Shown here piece after piece: positions 1 through 7,596 of a stretch of 64,000 nt of DNA. The stretch's first letter is position 1; each line of letters begins with the position of its first letter. Under the pieces are notes generated by a model. That model had not been told where the DNA came from. It made no database searches and was given only the letters and a program-made list of their open reading frames with translations. This DNA is from Gammaproteobacteria bacterium (GTDB lineage Bacteria; Pseudomonadota; Gammaproteobacteria; Burkholderiales; Rhodocyclaceae). A program made the translations under genes and the position numbers. The stretch lies in NCBI GenBank assembly GCA_029289265.1, contig JARFTX010000008.1, positions 1-64,000 on the forward strand, written 5' to 3'.

Positions 1-103
1 GCCAAGAGCGTCGAACACGGTCACGATTTAAACCACGTTAAACTTAACTCATTCCGGCGGCTTCACTTTGATCGCCGCAAGTTCACCGCCCGGGGAGCTG
101 GAC

Positions 104-730
104 GTGAAATCGAGCGATGCCGCCGCTGAAATCCGGGTTGCCGTGCTCGGCGAATGGGTGCCCTCCCAACTGGCCGACGTGCTGGCTCTGCAGCGCGCCG
201 AAGAACCCGAGACCACCGCCACCCTGGTCGGATGGACAGCCACCGCATCAATGCAGGAACTGCCGGGCAACCGCTTCGACTTGGCCCTGTCCACGGCCGC
301 ATGGCAGTGGCCGAACTGGGAATGCGAACCGCTGTGGCACAGCACGCTCGCGGTCGCGGTCGCCAAGCGCTCACACCTGTTGGCCTACGGTGAGGTACCT
401 TGCCAGGAAGTGCTCAAGCAGCCGTTGATCTGCGCGCAGTCAACGACCGATGAGTCGTGGCGCGCGGTGGCGCAGCACGTATTCTCTGACGAGTTGCAGC
501 GGCGCGAGCAGGTGGTCGACACCTTCGACGTAGCAATGACGCTCGTTGCGGCAGGATACGGCATCGCCATTGCGCCTGCCGCGAGGTTGGCCGGCTACCG
601 GAGCCACGGCATCGCCGCGCGGCCGCTGGCCGGCGCACCGGCCATCGTAATGGCCTACCTGCTACGTCCCTGCACGTCCTTGAACGAGTCCCAAGAGAGG
701 TTCATCCAGCGCGCGCGCTCGATGTCCTGA
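104..730 (+). CDS. LysR-type substrate-binding domain protein lacking the DNA-binding domain
   Basis: The 208-residue product resembles only the effector-binding half of a LysR-type regulator: a Rossmann-like start (EIRVAVLGEW), an FDLAL-type strand, and the late VAAGYGIAIAP segment typical of the second subdomain. The winged-helix DNA-binding domain of about 60 residues is absent, and an in-frame stop lies at 29-31. I chose GTG at 104 because GGGGAG lies six bases upstream; a TTG at 68 in the same frame is an alternative. It is either a decayed regulator or a free-standing effector domain. It lies on the integrative element, convergent with the integrase gene 16 bases away. Confidence 0.6.
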   Translation: MKSSDAAAEIRVAVLGEWVPSQLADVLALQRAEEPETTATLVGWTATASMQELPGNRFDLALSTAAWQWPNWECEPLWHSTLAVAVAKRSHLLAYGEVPCQEVLKQPLICAQSTTDESWRAVAQHVFSDELQRREQVVDTFDVAMTLVAAGYGIAIAPAARLAGYRSHGIAARPLAGAPAIVMAYLLRPCTSLNESQERFIQRARSMS

Positions 731-746
731 ACACCTTTTGCGGGCA

Positions 747-2015
747 TTACTCCCGCTCAATCACATTCAGCAGTGCCCTGCGCCGCTGCGACAGCGGCCC
801 AAAGGTTTTCATGATCTTGCTCATGGGATCGCCGCCGGCCAACGCGTCCAGGGTATCCGCCCAATCCTGCATGATGAGGGTTCGCGAGGCAATGTACTTG
901 GTGTGATCATAAGGCGCGCGCGAGGAATCCTTCTTCCGCTTCGAGTGCGCCAGTTGCAGATCGACCCGGTTCTCGGGATAGCTCAACAATCCAAGCAGCG
1001 TTGTCGCCGTTGAGCGAAAGCCGTGCGAGGAGAACTGACCGCCGTAGCCCATGCGCTCCAACACCTTGTTGAGCGTCGTGGCTGACATCACTTCTCCTGG
1101 CTTCCGATAGCTGGGGAACAGCACCTTGCCCCCGCCAGTCAGTGTGTGCAGTTCCTTCAAGAGCACGATCGCCTGCTTCGAGAGCGGAACGATATGAGGC
1201 TGGCGCATCTTCATCCGGCCTTCGGGAACCGTCCAGAGGGCATTGTCCAGATCGAACTCGGACCAATACGCCTTGCGCAGTTCGGCTGTGCGAACAAAGG
1301 TCAGAGCCATCAGCCGCAGCGCGATCACGGTAGTCCGGTAACCCGCATCGTCCAAGCTGTTCAAGAACTTCGGGATGTCCTGCCACGACAACGGCGGGTT
1401 GTGCCGAACCCGCGGGCGCTTCACTGATCGCTTCAGCAACGCAGTCGGGTCGTTTTCGCAAAGCCCTTCTCCCGATGCGTATGCGAAGAGCTGACCACTC
1501 CACTGCCGGATCAAGATCGCCACCGTAGGAGCGCCGCGATCAACCACCCCTTGGATGATGGGCCGCAGGTGAGATGCCTTGATCGCGCCGATCGGCAGCT
1601 TGCCGAGCTTGGGAAACACGTCCTTCTCAAGATAGGTCTTCACCTGGCCGGCGTAATAGTCGCTCCAATGCACGTTGCTCGCCATCCACCTGCGGGCAAC
1701 TTCCTCGACGGTGTGCTCGTTCTGCTCGACTTGGTTGGCGATCTTGACCCGCTTCTCCAGGATCGGATCACGCCCCTCGCGAATCAGATTGCGCGCCCAA
1801 TCTCGCTCCTGTCGTGCAGCCTCCAGAGTCACCTTGGGGAACGGACCAATCGAGTAGACCTGCGCGGCGTTACCCAGGCGATACCGATACCACCAGAGCT
1901 TGCTTCCATTCGGCTGTATGCGCAGGAACAGGCTGCCGCCATCCCTGAGCGTGTAGGCCTTGGGCTTGGCTTGCGCCGTCTCGATCTTGCGTACTGTGAG
2001 GAGATTGAGAGCCAT
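747..2015 (-). CDS. int: P4-type tyrosine-recombinase integrase
   Basis: A 422-residue site-specific recombinase of the phage-integrase family with an N-terminal DUF4102-type arm-binding region (about residues 1-90), a SAM-like core-binding region (about 100-190) and a C-terminal catalytic domain. The expected catalytic residues are visible: Arg242 (VRTAEL), a possible Lys269, His331-x-x-Arg334 (HGFR), His357 (LAH) and nucleophile Tyr369 (APYDH). Length and residues fit an intact enzyme. The gene starts about 155 bases from the trpG junction and is transcribed away from it into the element, the usual arrangement for an integrase beside its att site. GGAGGG precedes the ATG. Inverted repeats upstream suggest autoregulation or arm-site binding. 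Confidence 0.93.
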   Translation of the reverse strand: MALNLLTVRKIETAQAKPKAYTLRDGGSLFLRIQPNGSKLWWYRYRLGNAAQVYSIGPFPKVTLEAARQERDWARNLIREGRDPILEKRVKIANQVEQNEHTVEEVARRWMASNVHWSDYYAGQVKTYLEKDVFPKLGKLPIGAIKASHLRPIIQGVVDRGAPTVAILIRQWSGQLFAYASGEGLCENDPTALLKRSVKRPRVRHNPPLSWQDIPKFLNSLDDAGYRTTVIALRLMALTFVRTAELRKAYWSEFDLDNALWTVPEGRMKMRQPHIVPLSKQAIVLLKELHTLTGGGKVLFPSYRKPGEVMSATTLNKVLERMGYGGQFSSHGFRSTATTLLGLLSYPENRVDLQLAHSKRKKDSSRAPYDHTKYIASRTLIMQDWADTLDALAGGDPMSKIMKTFGPLSQRRRALLNVIERE

Positions 2016-2061
2016 GTGTATAACGCCCTCCAGGGGAATCGTTACTCACATGGTTATACAC
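2016..2061. repeat. Inverted repeat in the integrase leader
   Basis: GTGTATAAC at 2016-2024 and its exact reverse complement GTTATACAC at 2053-2061 flank the integrase ribosome-binding site; the proximal arm abuts the start codon. The position suits an operator for integrase or excisionase autoregulation, or an arm-type recombinase site. Function is inferred from position only. Confidence 0.5.
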
Positions 2062-2113
2062 TTTTGCAGTGGCTTGGTCTAGACAACGACAGAACTCTCC
2101 AGACTATCAACCA

Positions 2114-2124
2114 TTGAAATTCAA
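2114..2124. repeat. Short palindrome near the att junction
   Basis: TTGAAATTCAA is a perfect 11-base palindrome about 50 bases from the trpG junction. Its ATTGAA half also occurs at the junction itself (GATTGAAC on the minus strand). It may be an accessory recombinase or excisionase site; chance is not excluded. Confidence 0.25.
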
Positions 2125-2164
2125 CGTCTTAGATATGCCACCTGGAACTCAGCGGCACTCTATG

Positions 2165-2185
2165 GCGTTCAATCGTAGTTGTCGA
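2165..2185 (-). other. Probable attachment-site junction within trpG
   Basis: On the minus strand, trpG codons for I-D-N-Y-D (GAC AAC TAC GAT) run into element sequence TGAACGCC. In TrpG proteins this motif continues as DNYDSFTYN, so homology stops at or just after GATT. The crossover core should lie within this very conserved stretch. The mate copy, joined to the rest of trpG, should be at the other end of the element. Confidence 0.6.
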
Positions 2186-2198
2186 TCATCAGCAGCAT
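2169..2198 (-). pseudogene. trpG: trpG 5' fragment (anthranilate synthase glutaminase subunit)
   Basis: The ATG at 2198 is preceded by a good ribosome-binding site (AGGAGGGG) and begins MLLMIDNYD, the N-terminus of the glutamine amidotransferase subunit of anthranilate synthase, followed at once by TGA. The remaining roughly 180 codons are absent here because the integrative element is joined at this point. The fragment lies downstream of trpE, the aminotransferase and BKACE on the same strand, where trpG would be expected. An intact trpG may be rebuilt at the far end of the element with a new 5' end; this window cannot show it. Confidence 0.85.
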
Positions 2199-2218
2199 GA
2201 AGCCACCCCTCCTATCGG

Positions 2219-3061
2219 TCACTCGGCGGACCGGACGCCAAAGGTGTCGCGCGTCTGCGCCGGCGAAGCGACCGCCATGCCCAGCTCGCGCAGGATGCCA
2301 GCGAGGCGGGCGACCTGTTCGGCGTTGCTCGCGAGCGGGGCACCGGACGGTGCGACCAGGTTGTTCTCGAACCCGACCCGGCAGTGGCCGCCGGCAAGCG
2401 CGGCCTGCACGTTGCAGGCGAGCTCGGGCGGGCCGAAGGCGCACAGGCCCCAGCGCCAGTGGCCGGGGATGTCCGGCAGGTAGGCGAGGAGGTCGGTGGG
2501 CCGGCTCACGCTGGCGGCATAGCGGCCGAGCACGATCAGGACGAAGGGCTGCGCCTGCGGCAGCCATCCGGCCTCCGCCCAGCGCCGCAGTGTCGCAAGC
2601 TCGTCGTGGCGGTAGACGATGTACTGCGGCACGGTGCCGGCATCGGCGACCTCGGCGAGAAAGCGCTTGACCTCGTCCTGCTGCGCGTCGTCGCCGTCGC
2701 CGAGCAGCTCGGTCAGGTTGAAGGTGATCATCTCGGGGCGCAGCCCGCGCGCCACCGCCATCATGTCTTCGGGCGCGAACACGCCGACGCGCTCGGTGGT
2801 CGGCTGCACGACGATGTCGCAGGCTTCGCGCACGGCGGCGATCGCCTCGCGGTAGCGGCCGACGTCGAGGCTGTGGCCGCCGCCCTCGTCGCGCACGTGC
2901 AGATGCAGGATGGCGGCGCCGGCATCGCGGCAAGCACGCGCCTCGGCGGCGATCTCCTCGAGCGAGAGGGGGATCGCGCGATGATCGGCCTTGGTCCGGC
3001 GCGCGCCGTTGGGCGCGACGGTGATCGAGACCGGTCCTGTATCGGCGGCCGCTTCGATCAT
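2219..3061 (-). CDS. BKACE family beta-keto acid cleavage enzyme (DUF849)
   Basis: This 280-residue TIM-barrel protein belongs to the family of 3-keto-5-aminohexanoate cleavage enzyme (Kce). Members condense a beta-keto acid with acetyl-CoA, releasing acetoacetate and a new CoA thioester. Metal-binding His53 and His55 (HLHVRD) and Glu232 with neighbouring Arg228 (RVGFENN) are in place, so it should be active. Its ATG overlaps the aminotransferase stop codon (ATGA), implying translational coupling. The partner suggests that a keto acid made by transamination is the substrate, but the compound cannot be named from sequence. It separates trpE from trpG, which is unexpected for a trp operon. Confidence 0.85.
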   Translation of the reverse strand: MIEAAADTGPVSITVAPNGARRTKADHRAIPLSLEEIAAEARACRDAGAAILHLHVRDEGGGHSLDVGRYREAIAAVREACDIVVQPTTERVGVFAPEDMMAVARGLRPEMITFNLTELLGDGDDAQQDEVKRFLAEVADAGTVPQYIVYRHDELATLRRWAEAGWLPQAQPFVLIVLGRYAASVSRPTDLLAYLPDIPGHWRWGLCAFGPPELACNVQAALAGGHCRVGFENNLVAPSGAPLASNAEQVARLAGILRELGMAVASPAQTRDTFGVRSAE

Positions 3062-4413
3062 ACGTCCACCTTGGGATGCATCTTTGCGACGGCAGCATCG
3101 ACCGACTTCACCAGCAGCGCGACGAGCCGCCCGATCTGGGCCTTGGTGATGATGAAGGGCGGCGCGATCAGCACGTGGTCGCCGCGCCGCCCGTCGATGG
3201 TGCCGCCCATCGGGTAGATGATCAGTCCGTTCTCGAACGCGATCTCGCGCAGCTCGCGGTGGAAGGCGGCCTCGGGCTCGAACGGCGCCTTGGTGTCGCG
3301 GTCGGCGACGAATTCGATGCCGACGAAAAGACCCCGGCCGCGGATGTCGCCGACGTGCGGATGGTCGCCGAGCGCCTTGCGGATCTGCGTCATCAGTTCC
3401 TCGCCCATCTTGCGGCTGCGCTCGACGAGCTTGTGCTGGTCGATGTACTTGACCACTGCGGCGCCCGCCGCCGCGGCGAGGGGATGACCCATGTAGGTGT
3501 GGCCGTGCTGGAAGATGTGGCGGCGGTTGTGGAAGGTGTCGACGATGCGGTCGTGCACCAGGGTCGCGCCGACCGGCACATAGCCTGCGGCGAGCCCCTT
3601 GGCCATGCAGATCATGTCGGGCACGACACCGAACTGGCGGATCGCGAACCACGAGCCACAGCGGCCCAGGCCGGTCATCACTTCGTCGGCAATCAGCAGC
3701 ACGTCGTACTTGTCGCAGATCTCGCGGACGCGTCGGAAGTAGTTGTCGTGCGGCACCAGCGCGCCTGCCGTGGCGCCGACGATGGGCTCGGCGATGAAGG
3801 CAGCGACGTTCTCGGGGCCGGCTTCGAGGATTGCGCGTTCGAGATCTTCGGCGCACTCGATCCGGCAAGTTGCGGGCGCCTTGTCGAACGGGCACCGGTA
3901 GCAGTAGCACGGCGCCACCCGCGGCGCCTTGAACAGCATCGGCTCGTAGATCGCGCGGCGCCAGCGGTTTCCGCCGGCGGCGAGCGCCCCCAGCGTATTG
4001 CCGTGGTAGCTCTGCTCGCGGCCGATCACCATCCACTTGTCGGGGCGGCCCATCTGCACCCAGTAGCCGCGCGCGAGCTTCATCGCCGACTCGACCGCCT
4101 CGGAGCCGCCGGAGACGAAATAGACGTGGTTGAGCCCGCCCGGCGCCCGCTCGGCGAGCAGCGCCGCGAGCTCCTCCTGGGCGGCATTGGTGAACTGGCT
4201 GGTGTGCGCAAACTCGACCGACTCGAGTTGGCGCTTCATCGCGTCGATGATCTCGGGCACGGAGTGCCCGAGCGCCGAGACGATGGCGCCCCCGCAGGCG
4301 TCGAGGTAGCGCTTGCCGTCCTCATCGAAGAGGTACGGCCCCTCGCCGCGCGCGACGACCGGATAATGTGTAAACGGATTGCGGTAGAAGACGTGCGTAT
4401 CGTCGTCGATCAT
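3058..4413 (-). CDS. Class III PLP-dependent aminotransferase
   Basis: A 451-residue enzyme of the omega-aminotransferase / aspartate aminotransferase fold-I class III family. Visible motifs are the substrate-domain start (NPFTHYPVVARGEG), the cofactor-proximal Asp in LIADEVMTGLGR and the PLP lysine in ICMAKGLAAGYVPVGA. These enzymes move an amino group from a terminal amine or beta-amino acid to a keto acid. The start at 4413 gives a normal N-terminus with GGAGA upstream. It follows trpE by 43 bases and overlaps the BKACE gene by four, so the pair probably acts in one catabolic route. Substrate is unknown. Confidence 0.85.
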   Translation of the reverse strand: MIDDDTHVFYRNPFTHYPVVARGEGPYLFDEDGKRYLDACGGAIVSALGHSVPEIIDAMKRQLESVEFAHTSQFTNAAQEELAALLAERAPGGLNHVYFVSGGSEAVESAMKLARGYWVQMGRPDKWMVIGREQSYHGNTLGALAAGGNRWRRAIYEPMLFKAPRVAPCYCYRCPFDKAPATCRIECAEDLERAILEAGPENVAAFIAEPIVGATAGALVPHDNYFRRVREICDKYDVLLIADEVMTGLGRCGSWFAIRQFGVVPDMICMAKGLAAGYVPVGATLVHDRIVDTFHNRRHIFQHGHTYMGHPLAAAAGAAVVKYIDQHKLVERSRKMGEELMTQIRKALGDHPHVGDIRGRGLFVGIEFVADRDTKAPFEPEAAFHRELREIAFENGLIIYPMGGTIDGRRGDHVLIAPPFIITKAQIGRLVALLVKSVDAAVAKMHPKVDV

Positions 4414-4456
4414 GATCGAAGGTCTCCGGCGGCCTCTGCCGCCGCGGTTCGCGGGT

Positions 4457-5944
4457 TCAGTCGGGCCGCGTATCGAGCCCGGCCTCGGCCATCTCGGCCG
4501 CGCGCAGCATCGCGCGGGCCTTGCTCTGGGTTTCCTGCCATTCCGAGTCGGGGTTCGAGTCGGCGACGATCCCGGCGCCGGCCTGGACGTGGATCTGCCC
4601 GTCCTTGACGACCGCGGTGCGGATCGCGATCGCCAGATCCATGTCGCCGTGAAAGCCGATGTAGCCTGCCGCGCCGGCATAGATGCCGCGCTTGACCGGC
4701 TCGAGCTCGTCGATGATCTCCATCGCCCGCACCTTGGGCGCGCCGGACACGGTGCCCGCCGGGAAGGTCGCGCGCAGCACGGCGAGCGCGTTCAGCCCGT
4801 CCTTGAGCCGGCCTTCGACGTTGGAGACGATGTGCATCACGTGCGAGTAGCGTTCAATCATGAACTGCTCGGTGACGCGCACGGTGCCGGTCTCGGCGAC
4901 GCGCCCGGCGTCGTTGCGGCCGAGGTCGAGCAGTTGCAGATGCTCGGCGCGCTCCTTCTCGTCGGCGAGCAGATCCTGCTCGAGGGCGAGATCTTCGGCG
5001 GGACTCGCGCCGCGCTTGCGGGTGCCGGCGATCGGCCGCACCGTCACGCGCCGCCCGCCGCCATCGTCGTCGAGCCGGACCAGGATCTCGGGCGAGGCGC
5101 CGACGACGTGGAAGTCTTCGAAGTTGAAGAAGAACATGTAGGGCGAGGGGTTCAAGGTGCGGATCGCGCGGTAGAGCGCGAGCGGCGTCGCGCCGAAGGG
5201 CTTGCTCATGCGCTGCGAGAGCACCACCTGCATGATGTCGCCGTCGACGATGTATTGCTTGGCGCGCACCACCGCGGCCTTGAAGGCCTCCTCGCCGAAG
5301 CTCGAGACCGCCGGCTGCGGCTCGGCATGGACATCCTCGGGCAGTTCGACCGGCGCACGCAGCCGCCGCAGCAGATCGCGCAAGCGCTTCTTCGCGCGCT
5401 TGTAGGCGCCCGGCACCTCCGGCTCGGCATAGACGACGAGGGTGAGCTTGCCCGAAAGGTTGTCGACAATTGCGATCTCTTCCGACAACAGCAGCAGGAT
5501 GTCGGGTGTCGCCAGGCTGTCCGGCGGTTCATGCTTCGCGAGCCGCGGCTCGATGTAACGCACCGTGTCGTAGCCGAAGCAGCCGACGAGCCCGCCGGCG
5601 AAGCGCGGCAGCCCGTCGCGCGGCGGCACCTTGATGCGCCCCATGAACTCGGCGACGTAGTTGAGCGGGTCGCCGTAGTCGCGGCGCTCGACGAGGCGGT
5701 TGCCGGTGAGCAGCAACGCCGAGCGGCCATAGACCTCGATGCGGGTCGAGGCCGCGAGCCCGATCATCGAGTAGCGGCCGAAGCGCTCGCCACCCTGCAC
5801 CGACTCGAGCAGATAGCTCCAGGGCTCGTTGGCGAGCTTCAGGTAGATCGACAGCGGCGTGTCGAGGTCGGCGAAGGTTTCCAGGGTGACCGGAATGCGG
5901 TTATACCCCTGGGCTGCAAGGTCGTTGAATTCCTGCTCAAGCAT
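4457..5944 (-). CDS. trpE: Anthranilate synthase component I
   Basis: A 495-residue enzyme converting chorismate to anthranilate with ammonia supplied by TrpG, the first step of tryptophan synthesis. The N-terminal domain carries the LLES feedback-inhibition motif ([11 protein letters not shown]), and the C-terminal chorismate-binding domain has the PIAGTRKRG and GTVSGAPK motifs. The ATG at 5944 has GGAG at good distance. The 213-base gap upstream toward gph shows no leader peptide with tandem Trp codons. Downstream, trpG has been cut by an integrative element after nine codons, so trpE may now be separated from its partner's transcription. Confidence 0.97.
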   Translation of the reverse strand: MLEQEFNDLAAQGYNRIPVTLETFADLDTPLSIYLKLANEPWSYLLESVQGGERFGRYSMIGLAASTRIEVYGRSALLLTGNRLVERRDYGDPLNYVAEFMGRIKVPPRDGLPRFAGGLVGCFGYDTVRYIEPRLAKHEPPDSLATPDILLLLSEEIAIVDNLSGKLTLVVYAEPEVPGAYKRAKKRLRDLLRRLRAPVELPEDVHAEPQPAVSSFGEEAFKAAVVRAKQYIVDGDIMQVVLSQRMSKPFGATPLALYRAIRTLNPSPYMFFFNFEDFHVVGASPEILVRLDDDGGGRRVTVRPIAGTRKRGASPAEDLALEQDLLADEKERAEHLQLLDLGRNDAGRVAETGTVRVTEQFMIERYSHVMHIVSNVEGRLKDGLNALAVLRATFPAGTVSGAPKVRAMEIIDELEPVKRGIYAGAAGYIGFHGDMDLAIAIRTAVVKDGQIHVQAGAGIVADSNPDSEWQETQSKARAMLRAAEMAEAGLDTRPD

Positions 5945-6157
5945 GATGACTCCACGGCGTCGATTCGGTGCGGGCGATGCTCGCGGACCGCTGTGCCGGT
6001 CCGGCATCGAAAGGGCGGATCAGTGTCCGGCCGGCCACGAGCGCCAGCGACGCCAGCGCAGCGTCCTCGCCGCGCGCAGGTCGGTTGCCCAGTTCGAAAC
6101 CCGTTTGTCGTGAGTCACGGTAGAGGATGCGAGAGGTTGAAGGCCTACGAAAATCGC

Positions 6158-6835
6158 TCAGGCGGGCGCGATGCGCTCCAGCGCCTGGATCGCGTTCGAT
6201 AGTAGCCCATCGCATTCTATGGTGTCCACCGGCATGCCCTCGCTGTACCCGTATGTCACGAGCAGCACCGGCATGCCGGCGCCGCGCGCGGCGAGCGCGT
6301 CGTTGGCCGAGTCGCCGATCATCAGCGCCGAACGGCTCGCGACACCGAGCAGTGCGCAGGCGTGATGCAGCACCGCCGGGTCGGGTTTCTTCACGGGCAG
6401 CGTGTCGCCGCTCACCACCGCCGAGAAGTACGGGGCGATGCCGGTGCGCTCGAGCAGCGGCAGCGTGAAGGCTTCGGCCTTGTTGGTGACCACGGCCAGC
6501 GGCAGGCCCCGGTCGCGCAAGGCGTCGAGCGTCTCGGCGATGCCGGGATAGACCCGGGCCTCGCGGCCATTGACCTCGGCGTAGTGGCGGCGGAACGACA
6601 CCACCGCCTGGGCGATGTCCTCCTCGCTCGCAAGCGTACCCTCGGTCATGAAGCGGCGCACCAGATGCGGAATGCCCTTGCCGACGAAGTCGTGGATCTC
6701 GGCCAGCGGGCGTGGCGCACGCCGCATCTCGACCAGCGTCCGGTTGGCCGCTTCGGCGAGATCGGCGATCGTGTCGAGCAAGGTGCCGTCGAGATCGAAC
6801 AGCACCGCACGCACGGGGAAACGCTGGACGGTCAC
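6158..6835 (-). CDS. gph: Phosphoglycolate phosphatase
   Basis: A 225-residue HAD-superfamily phosphatase that dephosphorylates 2-phosphoglycolate, a by-product of DNA repair and, in autotrophs, of Rubisco oxygenation. HAD motif I ([10 protein letters not shown]), motif II (VVTNK), motif III lysine (KKPDP) and motif IV ([12 protein letters not shown]) are all present. The chosen start is GTG at 6835, which overlaps the rpe stop codon as GTGA and so implies coupled translation with rpe. The rpe-gph-trpE order is common in proteobacteria. Confidence 0.93.
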   Translation of the reverse strand: MTVQRFPVRAVLFDLDGTLLDTIADLAEAANRTLVEMRRAPRPLAEIHDFVGKGIPHLVRRFMTEGTLASEEDIAQAVVSFRRHYAEVNGREARVYPGIAETLDALRDRGLPLAVVTNKAEAFTLPLLERTGIAPYFSAVVSGDTLPVKKPDPAVLHHACALLGVASRSALMIGDSANDALAARGAGMPVLLVTYGYSEGMPVDTIECDGLLSNAIQALERIAPA

Positions 6836-7527
6836 GACGCGCTCGCTGCCAGTTCGGCCCGCAGCGCGGCGATCACGCTGTCGTAGCGGTGGGGGTCGGT
6901 CTCGCGCCCCGCGCCGAACACGGCCGAGCCGGCGACGAAGGTGTCGGCGCCCGCACGCGCGATCTCGGCGATGTTGTCGATCTTCACCCCGCCGTCGATC
7001 TCGAGCAGGATGCGCCGGCCGCTTCGCTCGGTGTAGGCGTCGAGCTTGGCACGCGCGGCGCGCAGCTTGGCGAGCGTCTCGGGGATGAACTTCTGGCCGC
7101 CGAAGCCGGGGTTCACGCTCATCAGGAGCACGATGTCGAGCTTGTCGAGGACGTGGTCCAGGTAATGAAGCGGGGTGGCCGGATTGAACACCAGACCAGC
7201 CTGGCAGCCGCTGTCGCGGATCAGGCCGAGGCTGCGGTCGATGTGCTCGGAAGCCTCGGGGTGGAACGTGATCAGGTTGGCGCCGGCCTTGGCGAAGTCT
7301 GGAATGATGCGGTCGACCGGCTTCACCATCAGGTGCACGTCGATCGGTGCGGTGGTATGCGGGCGGATCGCCTCGCACACCAGCGGCCCCACCGTCAGGT
7401 TGGGGACGTAGTGGTTGTCCATCACGTCGAAATGGATCCAGTCGGCGCCCGCCGCGACCACGTCGCGCACCTCCTCGCCCAGTCGCGAGAAATCGGCTGA
7501 AAGCAGGCTGGGGGCAATGCGGTACAT
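6832..7527 (-). CDS. rpe: Ribulose-phosphate 3-epimerase
   Basis: A 231-residue TIM-barrel enzyme interconverting ribulose-5-phosphate and xylulose-5-phosphate in the pentose phosphate pathway. Family motifs are intact: APSLLSADF at the N-terminus, [14 protein letters not shown] with metal-binding His and Asp, [16 protein letters not shown], and LEIDGGVK near the C-terminus with the second catalytic Asp. The ATG at 7527 has AGGAGA upstream. It is the first gene of a probable rpe-gph-trpE unit and overlaps gph by four bases. Confidence 0.97.
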   Translation of the reverse strand: MYRIAPSLLSADFSRLGEEVRDVVAAGADWIHFDVMDNHYVPNLTVGPLVCEAIRPHTTAPIDVHLMVKPVDRIIPDFAKAGANLITFHPEASEHIDRSLGLIRDSGCQAGLVFNPATPLHYLDHVLDKLDIVLLMSVNPGFGGQKFIPETLAKLRAARAKLDAYTERSGRRILLEIDGGVKIDNIAEIARAGADTFVAGSAVFGAGRETDPHRYDSVIAALRAELAASAS

Positions 7528-7596
7528 CGGGCGTCTCCTGGCTGCGGGGCAAGCAGCGATTCTACCCGCATCGCCACCGCCGGGTCGCATCGACCC

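Larger units (their letters stand above)
1..2172. mobile_element. End of an integrative element inserted in the 5' end of trpG
   Basis: The segment holds a P4-type tyrosine integrase whose start faces a chromosomal junction near 2172, and a LysR-type effector-domain gene. Right of the junction the sequence reads, on the minus strand, as the first nine codons of trpG (MLLMIDNYD) and then hits a stop contributed by the left side. The int-proximal end therefore sits inside trpG. The other end lies outside the window, so length, cargo and transfer genes are unknown. It could be a genomic island, an ICE or a prophage. The exact crossover base cannot be fixed without the second att site. Confidence 0.75.

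Noticed and set aside
4427-4444. Hairpin CGGCGGC-CTCT-GCCGCCG between trpE and the aminotransferase gene
   Set aside because: Perfect stem but no U-run, and the genes are 43 bases apart on one strand, so a terminator is unlikely.
5945-6157. Possible trp leader peptide and attenuator upstream of trpE
   Set aside because: No short frame with tandem Trp codons and no terminator with U-tract; the minus-strand open frame here has a single Trp near its end and overlaps trpE.
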